A stretch of DNA of 59,026 nt from Brevundimonas sp. AAP58 (lineage in GTDB: Bacteria > Pseudomonadota > Alphaproteobacteria > Caulobacterales > Caulobacteraceae): the NCBI RefSeq assembly GCF_001295975.1, contig NZ_LJHU01000074.1, forward strand, positions 1 to 59,026. Reading direction: 5' to 3'. Below are positions 7,087 through 18,012 of the stretch, piece after piece (position 1 is the first letter of the stretch; each line of letters starts with the position of its first letter). The position numbers and the translations under genes were made by a program. A model generated the notes under the pieces. The model was not told the DNA's origin. It was given only the letters and a program-made list of their open reading frames with translations, and made no database searches.

Positions 7087-10000
7087 TTGCGCAGGCGCCA
7101 CTATGGGCGCAGACTCACCGGCCGGGGGGAACCGTCACTGCTGGACCACACTGCAGAGCGCGACCAGAAGACGGACGTCCTCGGATCATCCGGCGAGATG
7201 TCCGCGCGGATTCGCGCCCATGCCTGGGCCGACACGCCGCTGGGGCCGATCCAGACCTGGCCGCAGAGCCTGAAGACCATCGTCGGCATGATGGTGGCGG
7301 CGCCCAACCCGATGGTCCTGCTGTGGGGACATGAGGGCACGCTGATCTACAATGACGGCTATGCCCGCTTCGCCGGGCGGCGGCACCCGGAGCTGCTGGG
7401 TCTGGGCGCGCGCGACGGCTGGCCCGAGATCGCCGATTTCAACGACCTGAACATCCGCCGCGCCCTAGCCGGCGAGGCCTGGTCGCTGAAGCGGCAGGAA
7501 CTGGTGCTGGATCGGCAGGGCGCGCCGGAGCCCGCCTGGCTGGACCTGGACTACACGCCGGTCCCCGACGAGAGCGGGCGACCCGCCGGACTGATGGTGT
7601 TCGTCCGCGAGGTCACCGACCTGGTGCTGGCCGAACAGCGCCAAAGCCAGGAGCGCGCGCGCCAGGACGCCCTGATCGCGCTGGACGACGCCATCAGCCG
7701 GACCGACGACCCGCTGGACATGGCCGAGGCGGCGGCCGCGATCCTGGGTCAGACCTTGCGAGCCGACCGCGTCGGATACGGCGTGATCGACCCGGACCGG
7801 GAGACCATCGCGGTCGTGCGCGACTGGCGGGCGGCACCGGAAACGTCGAGCGTCGTCGGCCTGCACCGCTTCCGCGACTACGGCGCCTACGTCGAGGACA
7901 TCATCGCCGGTCAGGCGGTGACGATCGACGACGTGCGCACCGATCCCCGCACCCGCGGCGACCCCCTGCCCCTGCTGAGCTTTGGCGTCGCCGCCCTGCT
8001 GGATGCGCCCTTGCAGGAAGGCGGGCGCACGGTCGCCCAGATGCTGATCCACTCCGCCACGCCGCGCGTCTGGACGCCGGAGGACGTCGCCTTCGCGCGC
8101 GAGTTCGGCGAGCGGGCCCGGGCCGCCATCGCCCGGCGCGAGGCCGAGCGCGACGCCGCCCGCAAGCGCGACGAGCTGCAACGCCTGACCGACAGCCTGA
8201 CCGTGCTGGTCAGTTTCGTGGATCGGGACTTCCGCTACCAGCTGAACAATCGCGGCTATGCCGACTGGTTCGGGCCTGACGCCGCCAGCCTGATCGGCCG
8301 ATCCGTGGTCGAGGTTCTGGGCGATGAGGCCTTCGCCAAGGCCCGCCCCCACATGGAGCGGGCCCTGGCGGGCGAGACCGTGACGTTCGAGGACTTCCTG
8401 CCCTATGCCGGGGCGCGGGGCCGCCATGTCCGCGCCGACTACATTCCCCGGCACGACGACACCGGGGTGATCGACGGCTTCTACGCTGTCGTCTCCGACA
8501 TTTCGGGGCGCAAGGAAGCGGAGCTGCGTCAGCAGGCCCTGGTCGAGATCGGCGACGCCATGCGCGACCTCGCCGATCCGGCCTGTCTGGCCGCCCGCGC
8601 CGCCGAGGTGCTGGGCCGGTTCCTGAAGGCCGACCGCGTCGGATACGCCACCGTCGACACCGTCGCCGAGACCATCCATGTCGAACAGGACTGGGTGTCG
8701 GACCGCGCCCGATCGATCGCGGGCACGTTGCGGCTGCGCGACTGGGGCGACTTCATCGACGACATGAAGACCGGCGCGATCCTGCGCGTCGACGACGTGC
8801 GGGGCGACCCCCGGGCCGAGGGGGCGATCGAGAGCCTGGAGGACGCCGCCTGTCGCGCCTTCATCAACGTGCCGGTCCTGGAGGGCGGGGATCTGGTGGG
8901 GATGGTGTTCGTCAACCAGGCCGACGCCCGCGTCTGGAGCGATCACGAGGTCGAGCTGGTCCGCCAGGTCGCCACCCGCATCCGCACCGAGGTCGAGCGC
9001 GCCCGCGCGACCCAGGCGCTGAAGGCGCTCAATGCCACGCTGGAGGAGCGGGTCGCCGAACGCACCGCCGAGCTGATGCACGCGGAAGAAGCCCTGCGCC
9101 AGTCGCAGAAGATGGAGGCCATCGGCCAGCTGACCGGGGGCATCGCCCACGACTTCAACAACCTGCTGGCCGGCATATCGGGCAGTCTGGAGCTGATCGA
9201 AAAGCGCATGGCCGAGGGGCGGCTGGCGGGGATGGATCGCTACATCCAGGCCGCCCAGGGCGCGTCGCGGCGGGCGGCCACCCTGACCCAGAGGCTTCTG
9301 GCCTTCTCGCGGCGCCAGACGCTGGATCCCAGGCCGACGGACGTGAACCGGCTGGTGCTGGGCATGGAAGACCTGATCCGGCGCAGCGTGGGACCGGACG
9401 TCCGGGTGAGGATCGACGCGGCACCCGACCTGTGGACCACGCGGATCGACGCGTCACAGCTGGAGAACGCGCTGCTGAACCTGTGCATCAACAGCCGCGA
9501 CGCCATGGCCCCGAACGGCGGCGACCTGACCATCCGGACGTGGAACGCCACGCTGGACGCCGCAGAAGCGCGGTCCCGTGATCTGCCGCCCGGAGACTAC
9601 GTCAAGCTGTCGGTGGCCGACACCGGTTCGGGCATGACGCCGGACGTCGTGGCCAAGGCCTTCGATCCCTTCTTCACCACCAAGCCGATCGGTCACGGCA
9701 CGGGGCTGGGTCTGTCCATGATCCACGGTTTCATGCGCCAGTCGGGGGGACAGGTCCGCATCGAGACCGAGCCCGGACAGGGCACGACCCTGACGCTGGC
9801 CCTGCCTCGCTGGCAGGGTGTGGCCGACCCGGCCGAGGCGCCCGAGGCCGAGGCCGATGCGGACGCCGGTCAGGGTGAAACCGTGCTGGTCATCGACGAC
9901 GAGGAGACCGTGCGGATGCTGGTGGTCGAGGTGCTGGAGGACGCCGGCTATGCGGTTCTCCAGGCCGCCGACGGCCCGGCCGGCCTGGCGATCCTTAACT

Positions 10001-10239
10001 CCGATGCGCGTATCGACCTTCTGGTGTCCGACGTCGGCCTGCCCGGCGGCATGAACGGACGGCAGGTGGCGGACGCCGCTCGCGTGGCGCGGCCCGATCT
10101 GAAGGTGCTGTTCATCACCGGCTACGCCGAGAACGCGGTGGTGGCGGGCGATACGCTGGAGCCTGGCATGGCCGTCATGACCAAGCCCTTCCAGGTCTCG
10201 GCGCTCGGCGCGCGCATCCGCGAGATGATCGAGGGATAG
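7087..10239 (+). CDS. Hybrid sensor histidine kinase with PAS and two GAF domains plus receiver
   Basis: Cytoplasmic sensor kinase of up to 1050 residues. In order: N-terminal PAS-like domain (about 45-185, opening with the family phrase [14 protein letters not shown]), GAF 1 (about 195-350), PAS (365-475), GAF 2 (485-645), a short coiled coil, the HisKA dimerisation helix with the phospho-acceptor His688 (GGIAHDFNN), HATPase_c (about 790-905, DTGSGM and GTGLGLSM), and a receiver domain with phospho-acceptor Asp982. GAF 1 and GAF 2 are clearly duplicates (ADRVGY, then LRDWG/FRDYG, then DDVR-DPR). No membrane segments are visible. The start is uncertain: TTG at 7087 is the outer bound, ATG at 7198 is the first Met, and the phrase LGSSGEM just before it is conserved in relatives, so the true start is probably upstream of 7198. 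No cognate output gene is adjacent. The ligand is unknown. Confidence 0.85.
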   Translation: MRRRHYGRRLTGRGEPSLLDHTAERDQKTDVLGSSGEMSARIRAHAWADTPLGPIQTWPQSLKTIVGMMVAAPNPMVLLWGHEGTLIYNDGYARFAGRRHPELLGLGARDGWPEIADFNDLNIRRALAGEAWSLKRQELVLDRQGAPEPAWLDLDYTPVPDESGRPAGLMVFVREVTDLVLAEQRQSQERARQDALIALDDAISRTDDPLDMAEAAAAILGQTLRADRVGYGVIDPDRETIAVVRDWRAAPETSSVVGLHRFRDYGAYVEDIIAGQAVTIDDVRTDPRTRGDPLPLLSFGVAALLDAPLQEGGRTVAQMLIHSATPRVWTPEDVAFAREFGERARAAIARREAERDAARKRDELQRLTDSLTVLVSFVDRDFRYQLNNRGYADWFGPDAASLIGRSVVEVLGDEAFAKARPHMERALAGETVTFEDFLPYAGARGRHVRADYIPRHDDTGVIDGFYAVVSDISGRKEAELRQQALVEIGDAMRDLADPACLAARAAEVLGRFLKADRVGYATVDTVAETIHVEQDWVSDRARSIAGTLRLRDWGDFIDDMKTGAILRVDDVRGDPRAEGAIESLEDAACRAFINVPVLEGGDLVGMVFVNQADARVWSDHEVELVRQVATRIRTEVERARATQALKALNATLEERVAERTAELMHAEEALRQSQKMEAIGQLTGGIAHDFNNLLAGISGSLELIEKRMAEGRLAGMDRYIQAAQGASRRAATLTQRLLAFSRRQTLDPRPTDVNRLVLGMEDLIRRSVGPDVRVRIDAAPDLWTTRIDASQLENALLNLCINSRDAMAPNGGDLTIRTWNATLDAAEARSRDLPPGDYVKLSVADTGSGMTPDVVAKAFDPFFTTKPIGHGTGLGLSMIHGFMRQSGGQVRIETEPGQGTTLTLALPRWQGVADPAEAPEAEADADAGQGETVLVIDDEETVRMLVVEVLEDAGYAVLQAADGPAGLAILNSDARIDLLVSDVGLPGGMNGRQVADAARVARPDLKVLFITGYAENAVVAGDTLEPGMAVMTKPFQVSALGARIREMIEG

Positions 10240-10304
10240 CGGAACCGCTCTTGCAGCGCCGGAGTTTCGACGGTCTGATCCGCCAAGCTTCACCGAGAGA
10301 CGCC

Positions 10305-11054
10305 ATGACCCGCCGCCTGACCGCCCTCGCCGCTGCCCTCGTGGCCACCTCCGCGCTCGGCGCCTGCGCCTACAACGAGACGCTGGGCAGGAACCAGCTG
10401 ATCCTGGGCGATACGGCCGCCATCAACCAGCAGTCCGACGCCGCCTGGGCCGAGTTGTTGCGCACCCAGAACCCGACCCGCAGTGGACCCCAGGTCGAGC
10501 GCATCCGCCGGGTCGGCGACCGGCTGGTGCGGGCCGCCGGCCTGACCAATCGCGCCTGGGACTATGCCGTCTTCAACAGCCAGAGCCCCAACGCCTTCGT
10601 CCTGCCGTCCGGCAAGATCGGGGTGACAACCAGCCTGCTGGCGCTGGTCCAGAACGACGACCAGCTCGCCACCGTCATCGGCCACGAGATGGGCCACGTC
10701 GTCGCCCAGCACGCCGCCGAGCGGGCCTCGTCGGCCGCCCTGGCCAATATCGGCCTGTCGGTGGCCCAGGGCGCGGCGGGGTCGCGCGGCGGAACGGTCG
10801 GGTCGCTGGGCACGGTCGCGGCGCAGTACGGTCTGCTGCTGCCGCACTCACGCCGCGACGAGCTGGAGGCGGATCGCCTGGGCGTCGACTACATGGCCGC
10901 CGCCGGGTTCCGCCCGTCGCAGGCGGTCGCCCTGTGGCGGCTGATGGCCCAGCAGCGCCAATCCGGCCAGCCCGAGTTCGCCTCCACCCACCCGTCCGAC
11001 GCGACGCGCATCCAGGCGCTGGAGGCCTATATCGACCAGCGCGGGTGGTACTGA
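10305..11054 (+). CDS. M48-family metalloprotease, lipoprotein
   Basis: Zinc peptidase of 249 residues in the periplasmic M48 branch (BepA/LoiP-like). The N-terminus is a lipoprotein signal (lipobox LGAC near residue 20), so the mature protein is probably membrane-anchored in the periplasm. The catalytic HEMGH (HExxH) lies near residue 127 and the third zinc ligand is in ELEAD near 186. The final block (STHPSDATRIQAL) is typical of M48 C-terminal segments. Relatives degrade or assist assembly of outer-membrane proteins. The ATG at 10305 follows a weak GAGAG; the open frame extends 18 codons further, but those residues precede the signal peptide. It lies 65 nt after the hybrid kinase and is probably a separate function. 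Confidence 0.9.
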   Translation: MTRRLTALAAALVATSALGACAYNETLGRNQLILGDTAAINQQSDAAWAELLRTQNPTRSGPQVERIRRVGDRLVRAAGLTNRAWDYAVFNSQSPNAFVLPSGKIGVTTSLLALVQNDDQLATVIGHEMGHVVAQHAAERASSAALANIGLSVAQGAAGSRGGTVGSLGTVAAQYGLLLPHSRRDELEADRLGVDYMAAAGFRPSQAVALWRLMAQQRQSGQPEFASTHPSDATRIQALEAYIDQRGWY

Positions 11055-11143
11055 GGTTGAGCGGCGTCATCGACAATTGGTCTGTGGCAATCCACAGACT
11101 ATGACGGTCTCCAAGGCCGCCCGTCGCGGCGTGGAGCACCCTT

Positions 11144-14100
11144 ATGCTGGCCAGGACGCTGCGTTCATTCCTTGCGGCCATGAGCGCCATCGGACTCTTG
11201 ATTGCGTATCCGGCCGGGGCGCAGGACGGTCCGGCACCCGCCCGCGGTCCGACGCCCGACTGGGTCGACGAGGCCGTCATGGGTCCCCTGACACCCGCGC
11301 CTGCCGAAACCGGAGTGCGGGTTCCCCTCTACGACGCCCAGGTCCTGGCGACTGGAGAGGCCGTGAATCGCTATCAGCGGCTTCAAACCCAGGCGCTGTC
11401 GCCCCAGGCCCTGCCCCTGCTGGGCAACGTCGCCCTGACCTGGAACCCGGCCTCGGATTCGGTGATGGTCCACCACGTCAACCTGATCCGGGACGGCGTG
11501 GTGATCGACCTCCTGGCGGATCAGTCTTTCGAAATCCTGAGGCGAGAGCAGAACCTCGAGCAGTCCATGCTGGACGGCTACGTCACCGCAGTCTTGCAGC
11601 CTCAGGGGTTGCGGGTCGGTGACGTTCTGGATGTCGCCCATACGATCACGACGCGAGACCTGGTCCTCGCCGGACACTTCGAGGAGACCCTGGACCTGAA
11701 CCCGCTCGCCCGGCTGGAGCGCGCGAGGTTTCGGGCGTCCTGGCCAGCGGACCTGGCCGTGCAAACCCGCGCCAGCGCCAACTGGATCCCGCTTCGTCCC
11801 CGTCGCGAGGGCAACCGGCAGATCATCGAGTTCGACCTGGGTCCCCTCGACCCCGTTCTCGTTCCCGAAGACGCGCCGGGGCGTTTCGCCGACGTCCGGG
11901 GAGTGGAGTTGTCCGCCTATGGCGACTGGTCGGACATCGCGGTCGCCCTCAAGCCGCTGTACGACAGGGCGCGCGCGATAGCGCCCGACTCGCCGCTTCA
12001 CACCGAGATCGAACGGATCCGGGCCATGTCCGACGATCCAGCCACTCGCGCCGCCGCGGCGCTGCGGCTGGTGCAGGATCAGGTTCGCTACGTCGCCCTG
12101 GTGATGGGCGAGGGCGCCCTCACGCCGGCGAGCGCGGATGAGACATGGACCCAGCGCTTCGGCGACTGCAAGGCCAAGACTGCGCTGTTGCTGGCTCTCC
12201 TCGACGGCCTGGGCATTCCGGCCGAACCGGCTGCCGTCAGCCTCACCGACGGCGATGGCCTCGTAGAGAGGCTGCCGATGATTGGCGCCTTCAATCATGT
12301 CCTCGTGCGGGTCACGATCGATGGCGCGGTCTATTGGCTGGATGGAACGCGCAGCGGCGACCGCGTCCTGGCCGATGTTGTCGTACCGTCCCTGCATTGG
12401 GCGCTGCCGCTCACGGGGCCAGACGCGAGGCTGGAGGCCCTGTCTCCCGGACCTCTGGACCGGCCTCAGTCCGACCTGAGGGTCGAGGTCGATGCTTCCG
12501 CTGGTCTGTATGCGCCAGCTGGCGTCGTTGGCACGCTGATCCTGACCGGCGACACCGCCACGCTCCTGGGTGGCCAGTTGGCCCTGGTCCAGCCCGCTCA
12601 GAAGGATCAGGGTCTGCGGGCGATCTGGATGGGACAGATCGCCGACCTGACCATCGACGAGGTTGGATCGACCTACGACGAGGAAACCAACGTCCTGTCC
12701 CTGACTGTGCGGGGAGAGACCACATTACAATGGAACGACACAGGCCTGATCCCGCCGGGCGCGTCGTACCAGGCCATCACGGCCCTGGAGCGTCCACCCG
12801 GACCTTACCAGTTCGCGCCTTTCGCGATGATACACCCCAGCTATGCCCGCCAGGTCTCAACCGTCCTGCTGCCAGGAGGGGGAGAGGGCTTCCGGGTATC
12901 GGGCGGCGAGGTCGATCGGACCGAGTTCGGCCGGCATATCCGCCGCAGCGTCGCGCTCGAGCAAGACCGGGTTGTCGTGCACACGACCCTGCGAAGTCTC
13001 GTCTCCGAGATTTCCGCTGAGACGGCGGATCGCGACCGCCTGGCAGCGGAGGCTCGTCCTTACGATCCACCTCGCGTGTTTCGTCCCAACGCCTATCGTC
13101 CAACCGATGCGGATCGGGCGGCATGGAGCGCAGAGACGCCGACGACAGCGTCCGGTTGGCTCGACAGGGCCCTTGCTCTGTCTCAAGCCGGCGACCGGGC
13201 CGCGGCCGTGGAAGCGGCCGGGGAGGCGATCACACTCGATCCAGAAAGCAGCGCGGCCTGGGCGAACCGGGGCGTCTACCGCTTCTGGGCCGGCGACCTG
13301 ACGGGGGCGGCCGCGGATCTCGAACGGGCTGTGGACATCGACCCCTCGGAACGGGTCGCCATGAACGGCAACGCCTTGCTGGCCATGTCGGAGAACCGGC
13401 TTGAGGATGCGGTCATCGAGCTATCGCGGGCCCTGCGTCAGGCGCCGAACGACGAATTCGCCCTCAGTATGCGGTCAGAACTCTACCTCGGGCTGGACCA
13501 GCCTGACCGCGCTCTGCGAGACATTGATACATTGATCTCGTCGCGGCCATCGGACCTGCGCCTGAAGCTTCGTCGGATCGGTGTGCTGAACGAGGCCGGC
13601 CGAACGGCGGAAGCCGATGCCGAAATGGACGCCCTGTTCCAGGCGTCGCCTGACGATCCGGGGGTCAGGTTGAACTTCGCTGCGTTGAAGGTTGAACGCG
13701 CAGAATACAGCCTAGCGGTCGAGCTGTTGAACGCCCTGCTCGATCCTTTTCCGCCGAATCCCGAGGCGGCGCTCATGCTGAGAGCCGAGAGTCTGATCGG
13801 ACTGGGCGACCTGGAAGGCGCCGCGCGAGATATGGCGATCCTGCGCGAAAGGCATCCTTCCGATCCCGGCACTCTGAACAACCTCTGCTGGACGGCCGCA
13901 ACCGCGGGCGTGATGCTCGATCAAGCGCTACGCGACTGCGACGCGGCCCTGGCCGCCGCGCCGGAAGAGCCCGGCATACTCGACAGCCGAGGTCGGGTCC
14001 TGCTGCAGCTTGGCCGGTCCGAAGACGCACTCGCCGCCTACGAGGCCGCCTTGGCGATCGAACCCGAACTCCCGGCTTCCCTGTACGGTCGTGGCCTCGC

Positions 14101-14224
14101 GCGGATCGCGCTGGGTGATGTCGCGGCGGGTGAAGCCGACCAGGCCGCCGCCAGAACGCGGGACCCGGACGTCGTCGAATCATTCGAGAGCTATGAGGGT
14201 GCTGGGGGTGCGCCAGCCCCGTGA
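11144..14224 (+). CDS. Secreted DUF3857 / transglutaminase-like protein with TPR tail
   Basis: A 1026-residue protein with a signal peptide (about 1-26, AGAQ). DUF3857 occupies about residues 60-230. It is followed by a transglutaminase-like (papain-fold) domain with an intact Cys-His-Asp triad: Cys342 in RFGDCKAKT, His385 in FNHVLV and Asp400 in YWLDGTR. The C-terminal third (about 660-1010) is a run of TPR-like helical repeats (for example [26 protein letters not shown]). This order is widespread in Bacteroidetes and Alphaproteobacteria, but the substrate is unknown. The intact triad suggests an active peptidase or amidase. The preceding gene ends 89 bp upstream and fliI begins 67 bp downstream. 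Its GC content is visibly lower than its neighbours. Confidence 0.85.
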   Translation: MLARTLRSFLAAMSAIGLLIAYPAGAQDGPAPARGPTPDWVDEAVMGPLTPAPAETGVRVPLYDAQVLATGEAVNRYQRLQTQALSPQALPLLGNVALTWNPASDSVMVHHVNLIRDGVVIDLLADQSFEILRREQNLEQSMLDGYVTAVLQPQGLRVGDVLDVAHTITTRDLVLAGHFEETLDLNPLARLERARFRASWPADLAVQTRASANWIPLRPRREGNRQIIEFDLGPLDPVLVPEDAPGRFADVRGVELSAYGDWSDIAVALKPLYDRARAIAPDSPLHTEIERIRAMSDDPATRAAAALRLVQDQVRYVALVMGEGALTPASADETWTQRFGDCKAKTALLLALLDGLGIPAEPAAVSLTDGDGLVERLPMIGAFNHVLVRVTIDGAVYWLDGTRSGDRVLADVVVPSLHWALPLTGPDARLEALSPGPLDRPQSDLRVEVDASAGLYAPAGVVGTLILTGDTATLLGGQLALVQPAQKDQGLRAIWMGQIADLTIDEVGSTYDEETNVLSLTVRGETTLQWNDTGLIPPGASYQAITALERPPGPYQFAPFAMIHPSYARQVSTVLLPGGGEGFRVSGGEVDRTEFGRHIRRSVALEQDRVVVHTTLRSLVSEISAETADRDRLAAEARPYDPPRVFRPNAYRPTDADRAAWSAETPTTASGWLDRALALSQAGDRAAAVEAAGEAITLDPESSAAWANRGVYRFWAGDLTGAAADLERAVDIDPSERVAMNGNALLAMSENRLEDAVIELSRALRQAPNDEFALSMRSELYLGLDQPDRALRDIDTLISSRPSDLRLKLRRIGVLNEAGRTAEADAEMDALFQASPDDPGVRLNFAALKVERAEYSLAVELLNALLDPFPPNPEAALMLRAESLIGLGDLEGAARDMAILRERHPSDPGTLNNLCWTAATAGVMLDQALRDCDAALAAAPEEPGILDSRGRVLLQLGRSEDALAAYEAALAIEPELPASLYGRGLARIALGDVAAGEADQAAARTRDPDVVESFESYEGAGGAPAP

Positions 14225-14291
14225 CCTTCACCCCTCGTTAACCACGTCGGCCCAAAGGTTAACGCCTCCTGACCTGCGAGGCCGTGCCCCT

Positions 14292-15632
14292 TTGCGCAAC
14301 CTGATCGCCGCCGTTCAAGCCGTCGATCCCCTGGTCGTCACCGGCAAGGTGGCGGGTGTGAACGGCCTGCTGATCGAGGCGCGGGGCGGGCTGTCGCGGC
14401 TGGCGGTCGGGGCGCGGGCCGAGATCGGGCGGCGGGGTTCGACCCCCCTGCCCGCCGAGGTCGTGGGCTTCCGCGATTCCAAGGCTCTGCTGATGCCGTT
14501 CGGTCCGGTCGAGGGCGTGGCACCCGGCGCAGACATCCACATCATCGGCGAACAGGCCAGCGTGCGGCCGACCACGGCATGGCTGGGCCGCATCATCGAC
14601 GCCTTTGGCCAGCCGATCGACGGCAAGGGGCCGTTGCTGACGGGGCCGGCCCCCTATCCGCTTCGCGCCTCGCCGCCGCCGGCGCACTCCCGTGGACGGG
14701 TCGGCGAGCGGCTGGATCTGGGCGTGCGGGCGATGGACGTTTTCACCACCACCTGCCGGGGACAACGGCTGGGCATCTTCGCCGGATCGGGCGTGGGCAA
14801 GTCGGTGCTCTTGTCCATGCTGGCCAAGCAGGCGACGTGCGACGTGGTCGTGGTCGGCCTGATCGGCGAACGGGGCCGCGAGGTGCGGGAGTTCATCGAG
14901 GAGACCCTGGGCGAAGAAGGCCTGCGCCGCGCCGTCGTGGTGGTGGCGACCTCGGACGAGCCGGCGCTGAAGCGGCGCCAGTCGGCCTATATGACGCTGG
15001 CTATCGCCGAATACTTCCGGGACCAGGACCTGGAAGTCCTGTGCCTGATGGACTCCGTCACCCGCTTCGCCATGGCGCAGCGCGAGATCGGGCTGGCGGC
15101 GGGCGAGCCGCCGACGACCAAGGGCTATACGCCGACCGTCTTCACCGAACTGCCCAAGCTGCTGGAACGGGCCGGGCCCGGTCCGGTGCGGCCGGATGGG
15201 ACGACGGCGGGGCCGATCACGGCCTTGTTCACCGTGCTGGTGGACGGCGGGGACCACGACGAGCCCATCGCCGACGCGGTGCGAGGCATTCTGGACGGCC
15301 ACATCGTCATGGACAGGAAGATCGCCGAGCGCGGGCGCTTTCCCGCCATCGACGTTCTGAAGTCCGTCAGCCGGACCATGCCGGAGAACCAGACGCCGCC
15401 CGAGCGCGAGCTGAACAAGCGGGCGCGCCAGTGCCTGAGCGCCTATGCCAACATGGAAGAGCTGATCAAGATCGGGGCGTATCGCGCAGGCGCCGACCCC
15501 ATCGTCGACCGGGCCATCGCGCTGAACCCGGCGCTGGAAGCCTTCCTCGGACAGGACAAGGAGGACGTCACGCGGTTGGCGGACGCCTTCAACCGGTTGG
15601 AAAGCATTCTGAACCAAGGTCAGCTGCAGTGA
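14292..15632 (+). CDS. fliI: Flagellar export ATPase FliI
   Basis: FliI is the F1-beta-like hexameric ATPase of the flagellar type III export apparatus. Seen here: the N-terminal beta-barrel ([11 protein letters not shown]), the Walker A loop AGSGVGKS at about residues 164-171, [10 protein letters not shown], Walker B in [21 protein letters not shown], and the export-ATPase signature near [12 protein letters not shown]. The 446-residue length is typical. The frame is open well upstream; I chose TTG at 14292 because it begins the canonical N-terminus and GCGAGG lies about 10 nt before it. fliJ follows after 13 nt, the classical pair. No other flagellar genes are in the window, so the locus is split from the main flagellar clusters. 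Confidence 0.95.
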   Translation: MRNLIAAVQAVDPLVVTGKVAGVNGLLIEARGGLSRLAVGARAEIGRRGSTPLPAEVVGFRDSKALLMPFGPVEGVAPGADIHIIGEQASVRPTTAWLGRIIDAFGQPIDGKGPLLTGPAPYPLRASPPPAHSRGRVGERLDLGVRAMDVFTTTCRGQRLGIFAGSGVGKSVLLSMLAKQATCDVVVVGLIGERGREVREFIEETLGEEGLRRAVVVVATSDEPALKRRQSAYMTLAIAEYFRDQDLEVLCLMDSVTRFAMAQREIGLAAGEPPTTKGYTPTVFTELPKLLERAGPGPVRPDGTTAGPITALFTVLVDGGDHDEPIADAVRGILDGHIVMDRKIAERGRFPAIDVLKSVSRTMPENQTPPERELNKRARQCLSAYANMEELIKIGAYRAGADPIVDRAIALNPALEAFLGQDKEDVTRLADAFNRLESILNQGQLQ

Positions 15633-15645
15633 CCGGAGATTTCGC

Positions 15646-16056
15646 ATGACCGCCTGGGCTCATTCCCTCATCCGCATCTCCAACTACGAGGTCGAGACGC
15701 TGCAGAAGCGCTTGGCCGAAATCACGGCGCGCAAGGCCTCGGCCGAGATGCGGCTGGCGGTGCTGGACGCAGAGGTCGAGGTGGAGCGCGAGCGCGCCCG
15801 CGCCGATGCCGAGGCGGGCATGCTGCTCCAGGCCTATCTGGCCGGCTGGAAGACGAAGAAGGGTCTGGCCGAGGCCGACCTGGACACGCTGGACGCAGAG
15901 GAAGCCGGCGCGCGCGACGCCCTGACCGACGCCTATTCGGAACTGAAGAAGTTCGAGCACGTCGCCGAGACGACCCGCCTGAACGCCCTCATCGCCGCCG
16001 GCAAGCGCGAGACGGCGGCGTTCGACGAGATGGGGCTGCGCAGACGCGCAGGCTGA
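15646..16056 (+). CDS. fliJ: Flagellar export chaperone/stalk protein FliJ
   Basis: A 136-residue protein that is almost entirely charged coiled coil (Glu/Ala/Arg heptads from about residue 15 to 125), the expected form of FliJ, the central stalk in the FliI ring that also escorts export chaperones. FliJ sequences are poorly conserved, so the call rests mainly on its position 13 nt after fliI, its size and its coiled-coil nature. CGGAG precedes the ATG by about 8 nt. It converges with the small pair at 16074-16570. Confidence 0.85.
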   Translation: MTAWAHSLIRISNYEVETLQKRLAEITARKASAEMRLAVLDAEVEVERERARADAEAGMLLQAYLAGWKTKKGLAEADLDTLDAEEAGARDALTDAYSELKKFEHVAETTRLNALIAAGKRETAAFDEMGLRRRAG

Positions 16057-16073
16057 TCGTGCGGGGTCGGGGC

Positions 16074-16292
16074 CTAGTCTCGCGTCAATCGCGGCTGAGA
16101 CTGGGACACGGCCGCCGCGCCCTCGATGAAGCCCTCCAGACGGGACACCCGGTCGCGCAGCGCGCCCAGGCCGTCCGCCAGGCCGTCGACATCGTTGCTC
16201 AGGCTTTCGACCGAGCGTTCGAGACGGGCGATGTTGGCCTCCATCAGGACCACCTGACGCAGGCCCTTCAGCATATCGCTGACGGTGCTCAT
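16074..16292 (-). CDS. Small coiled-coil protein, partner of the RHH protein
   Basis: A 72-residue protein with a heptad-like central helix (ANIARLERSVESLSNDVDGLADGLGALRD-type; Leu at a/d positions) and no signal peptide. Its ATG overlaps the stop of the upstream ribbon-helix-helix gene (ATGA), so the two are translationally coupled. Size, overlap and partner resemble a regulator with a small co-factor or a toxin-antitoxin pair, but neither product matches a toxin family I know. The function is unknown. Confidence 0.6.
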   Translation of the reverse strand: MSTVSDMLKGLRQVVLMEANIARLERSVESLSNDVDGLADGLGALRDRVSRLEGFIEGAAAVSQSQPRLTRD

Positions 16293-16570
16293 GCGCGGAC
16301 GCCCATGTCGCGGAGCAGGCGGTCCACCTTGGCGTGGGTGCTGTCCAGGCGTTCGACGGACCGGTCGAGAGCCGCACGCATGCGGGGCACGGCCTCGGAC
16401 AATTCGTCGATCAGGGCGGCCAGTTCGGCCGATTCCGTTTCGCTGGGGTTGAAGTTGTCGACGGCGAGGCGGATGAATTCGCCGCTGGAGACGCCCATGT
16501 CGGCGGCGCGGGATTCCAGCTGGGCCTTGCGGTCCGGGGTCATCAGCACGGTGACGCGAGCGGTCTGCAT
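16289..16570 (-). CDS. Ribbon-helix-helix-like small protein
   Basis: The 93-residue protein begins with a beta-strand then two helices (ARVTVLMTPDRKAQLESRAADMGVSSGEFIRLAVDNF), the shape of CopG/Arc-type DNA-binding domains, followed from about residue 48 by an amphipathic helix. It is probably a dimeric DNA-binding protein. It overlaps the downstream coiled-coil gene by 4 nt and diverges from the xylanase gene with only 26 bp between start codons, an AT-rich spacer that must hold both promoters. Self-regulation there is plausible. The RHH call is by pattern and moderately sure. Confidence 0.65.
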   Translation of the reverse strand: MQTARVTVLMTPDRKAQLESRAADMGVSSGEFIRLAVDNFNPSETESAELAALIDELSEAVPRMRAALDRSVERLDSTHAKVDRLLRDMGVRA

Positions 16571-16596
16571 GGCGGGCTCCTTATCATGAGATTATA

Positions 16597-17676
16597 ATGC
16601 GCGCCCGCTCCTTCGACAACGTCGCGCCGCTAGACCGGCGCCTCTTCCTCGCGTCCACCCTCGCGCTCGCCGCCTGCGGTCAGACGGTGGCCCAGCCGGT
16701 CATCCAGGCGACGCCGCTGAAGTCCCTGGTCCCCTTCCCCATCGGCACGGCGGCCATGGCGGGGCAGTTCGACGATCAGGCCTGGGTCGATCTTTGTCTG
16801 ACCCACTGCTCCCAGCTCACGCCCGAGTGGGAGATGAAGATGGAGTACATTCTGCAGGGGCCGGACCGGTTCCTGTGGGACGCGCCGGATCGCATCGCAG
16901 ACTTCTGCACCACCCACGGTCTGCGCCTGCATGGCCATGCGCTTGTCTGGTACTCGCAAGGGGCCGAGGTGTTCAGCGGGCTGGACCGTCGGGCCTTCGT
17001 CGCCGCCTTCGATCGCTACATCGCCGAGGTCGCCGGTCGCTACCGAGGGCGCGTCAACGGCTGGGACGTGGTCAACGAGGCGGTGGCGGAAGACGGCAAC
17101 GGCCTGCGCGACTGTCACTGGTCCGAAGCGCTGGGCCAGGACGGCTACATCGCCCGCGCCTTCGAGCAGGCGAATGCGGCCGATCCGGACGCCGTGTTGT
17201 TCCTCAACGACTACAATCTCGAGAACAATCCGGTGAAGGGCGCGACCTTTCTGCGGCTGGTCGAGCGGATGCTGGGGCGCGGCGTGCCGATCGGCGGGAT
17301 CGGGACCCAGAGCCATCTGGATATCGAGATCCCCGCCGGCCAGATCACCGCCTTCTTCCGCGAGGCCGCTCAGTTCGGCCTGCCGATCCACATGTCGGAG
17401 CTGGACGCGTCGCTCCGTCGTGAAGGCCGCATCGACACCCGCTCCCAGCGCCAGAAGATCGAACAGCAGACGGGCCGGGTCATGGAACTGGCCGAGGCCT
17501 TCATGGACCTGCCGCCCGCGCAGAGGCACGCCTTCACGCTCTGGGGCCTGAGGGACACCGACAGCTGGCTGCGCCGCGATGCCCGCGACGACGGCAAGGA
17601 CAGCCCCCTGCTGTTCAATGCCGCCGGTCGGCCCAATCCGATGTTCCAGGCGGTCGTCGACGGCTTCTCCGCCTGA
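16597..17676 (+). CDS. GH10 endo-1,4-beta-xylanase, exported
   Basis: Glycoside hydrolase family 10 protein of 359 residues; the family hydrolyses xylan with retention. The acid/base Glu161 is in WDVVNEA and the nucleophile Glu268 in HMSELD. Other GH10 landmarks are TPEWEMKM, HGHALVWYS, FLNDYN and WGLRDTDSW. The N-terminus carries an Arg-Arg pair then a hydrophobic stretch ending LALAACG, which suggests a Tat-like lipoprotein signal. No carbohydrate-binding module is present. The ATG lies 26 bp from the divergent RHH gene and has no recognisable Shine-Dalgarno, so translation may be leaderless. No other xylan genes are nearby. Confidence 0.93.
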   Translation: MRARSFDNVAPLDRRLFLASTLALAACGQTVAQPVIQATPLKSLVPFPIGTAAMAGQFDDQAWVDLCLTHCSQLTPEWEMKMEYILQGPDRFLWDAPDRIADFCTTHGLRLHGHALVWYSQGAEVFSGLDRRAFVAAFDRYIAEVAGRYRGRVNGWDVVNEAVAEDGNGLRDCHWSEALGQDGYIARAFEQANAADPDAVLFLNDYNLENNPVKGATFLRLVERMLGRGVPIGGIGTQSHLDIEIPAGQITAFFREAAQFGLPIHMSELDASLRREGRIDTRSQRQKIEQQTGRVMELAEAFMDLPPAQRHAFTLWGLRDTDSWLRRDARDDGKDSPLLFNAAGRPNPMFQAVVDGFSA

Positions 17677-17720
17677 GGACCCCTCCACCATTGTCGCCTG
17701 CGACGCCTTGGCCTAGCGTG

Positions 17721-17895
17721 AGGGTGCGACAGGTTCCCCGGCGACGGGGATGAAAAGGGAACTCGGGTGAGAGACCCGGGCTGACCACGCAACTGTAAGC
17801 GGCGAGCCCGCGCGTCGAATGCCACTGGCGGCCCGAGCGGCTTCCGGGAAGGCGGCGCGCACCGGCCCTGACCCGCGAGCCAGGAGACCTGCCTG
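17721..17895 (+). promoter_or_regulatory. Cobalamin (B12) riboswitch
   Basis: This leader shows the conserved blocks of the class-I cobalamin riboswitch in order: AGGTTCCC with its pairing partner GGGGATGAAAAGGGAA, the B12 box region GCTGACCACGCAACTGTAAGC (17771-17791), GCCACTG (17821-17827), GGGAAGGC (17846-17853), and CTGACCCGCGAGCCAGGAGACC (17868-17889). It lies about 115 bp before the btuF-like gene, so adenosylcobalamin should shut off the uptake operon. The mechanism (terminator or Shine-Dalgarno sequestering) is not clear from the sequence; no obvious U-tract terminator follows. Confidence 0.95.
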
Positions 17896-18012
17896 TCGCG
17901 GTCGTGCGTCGCGCGGACGTGGTGTTCCGGGCGATACGGGTCGAACCCCCGACGACGATGCCTGTCCCGACGCGGCCGTGCTGCGTCGGCGACGTCGAAG
18001 GAAGGGACGCCG

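Noticed and set aside
7465..9150. 561-codon minus-strand frame inside the hybrid kinase
   Set aside because: The plus strand encodes well-formed GAF, PAS and HisKA domains; the antisense product is low-complexity Asp/Gly/Ala/His/Gln sequence.
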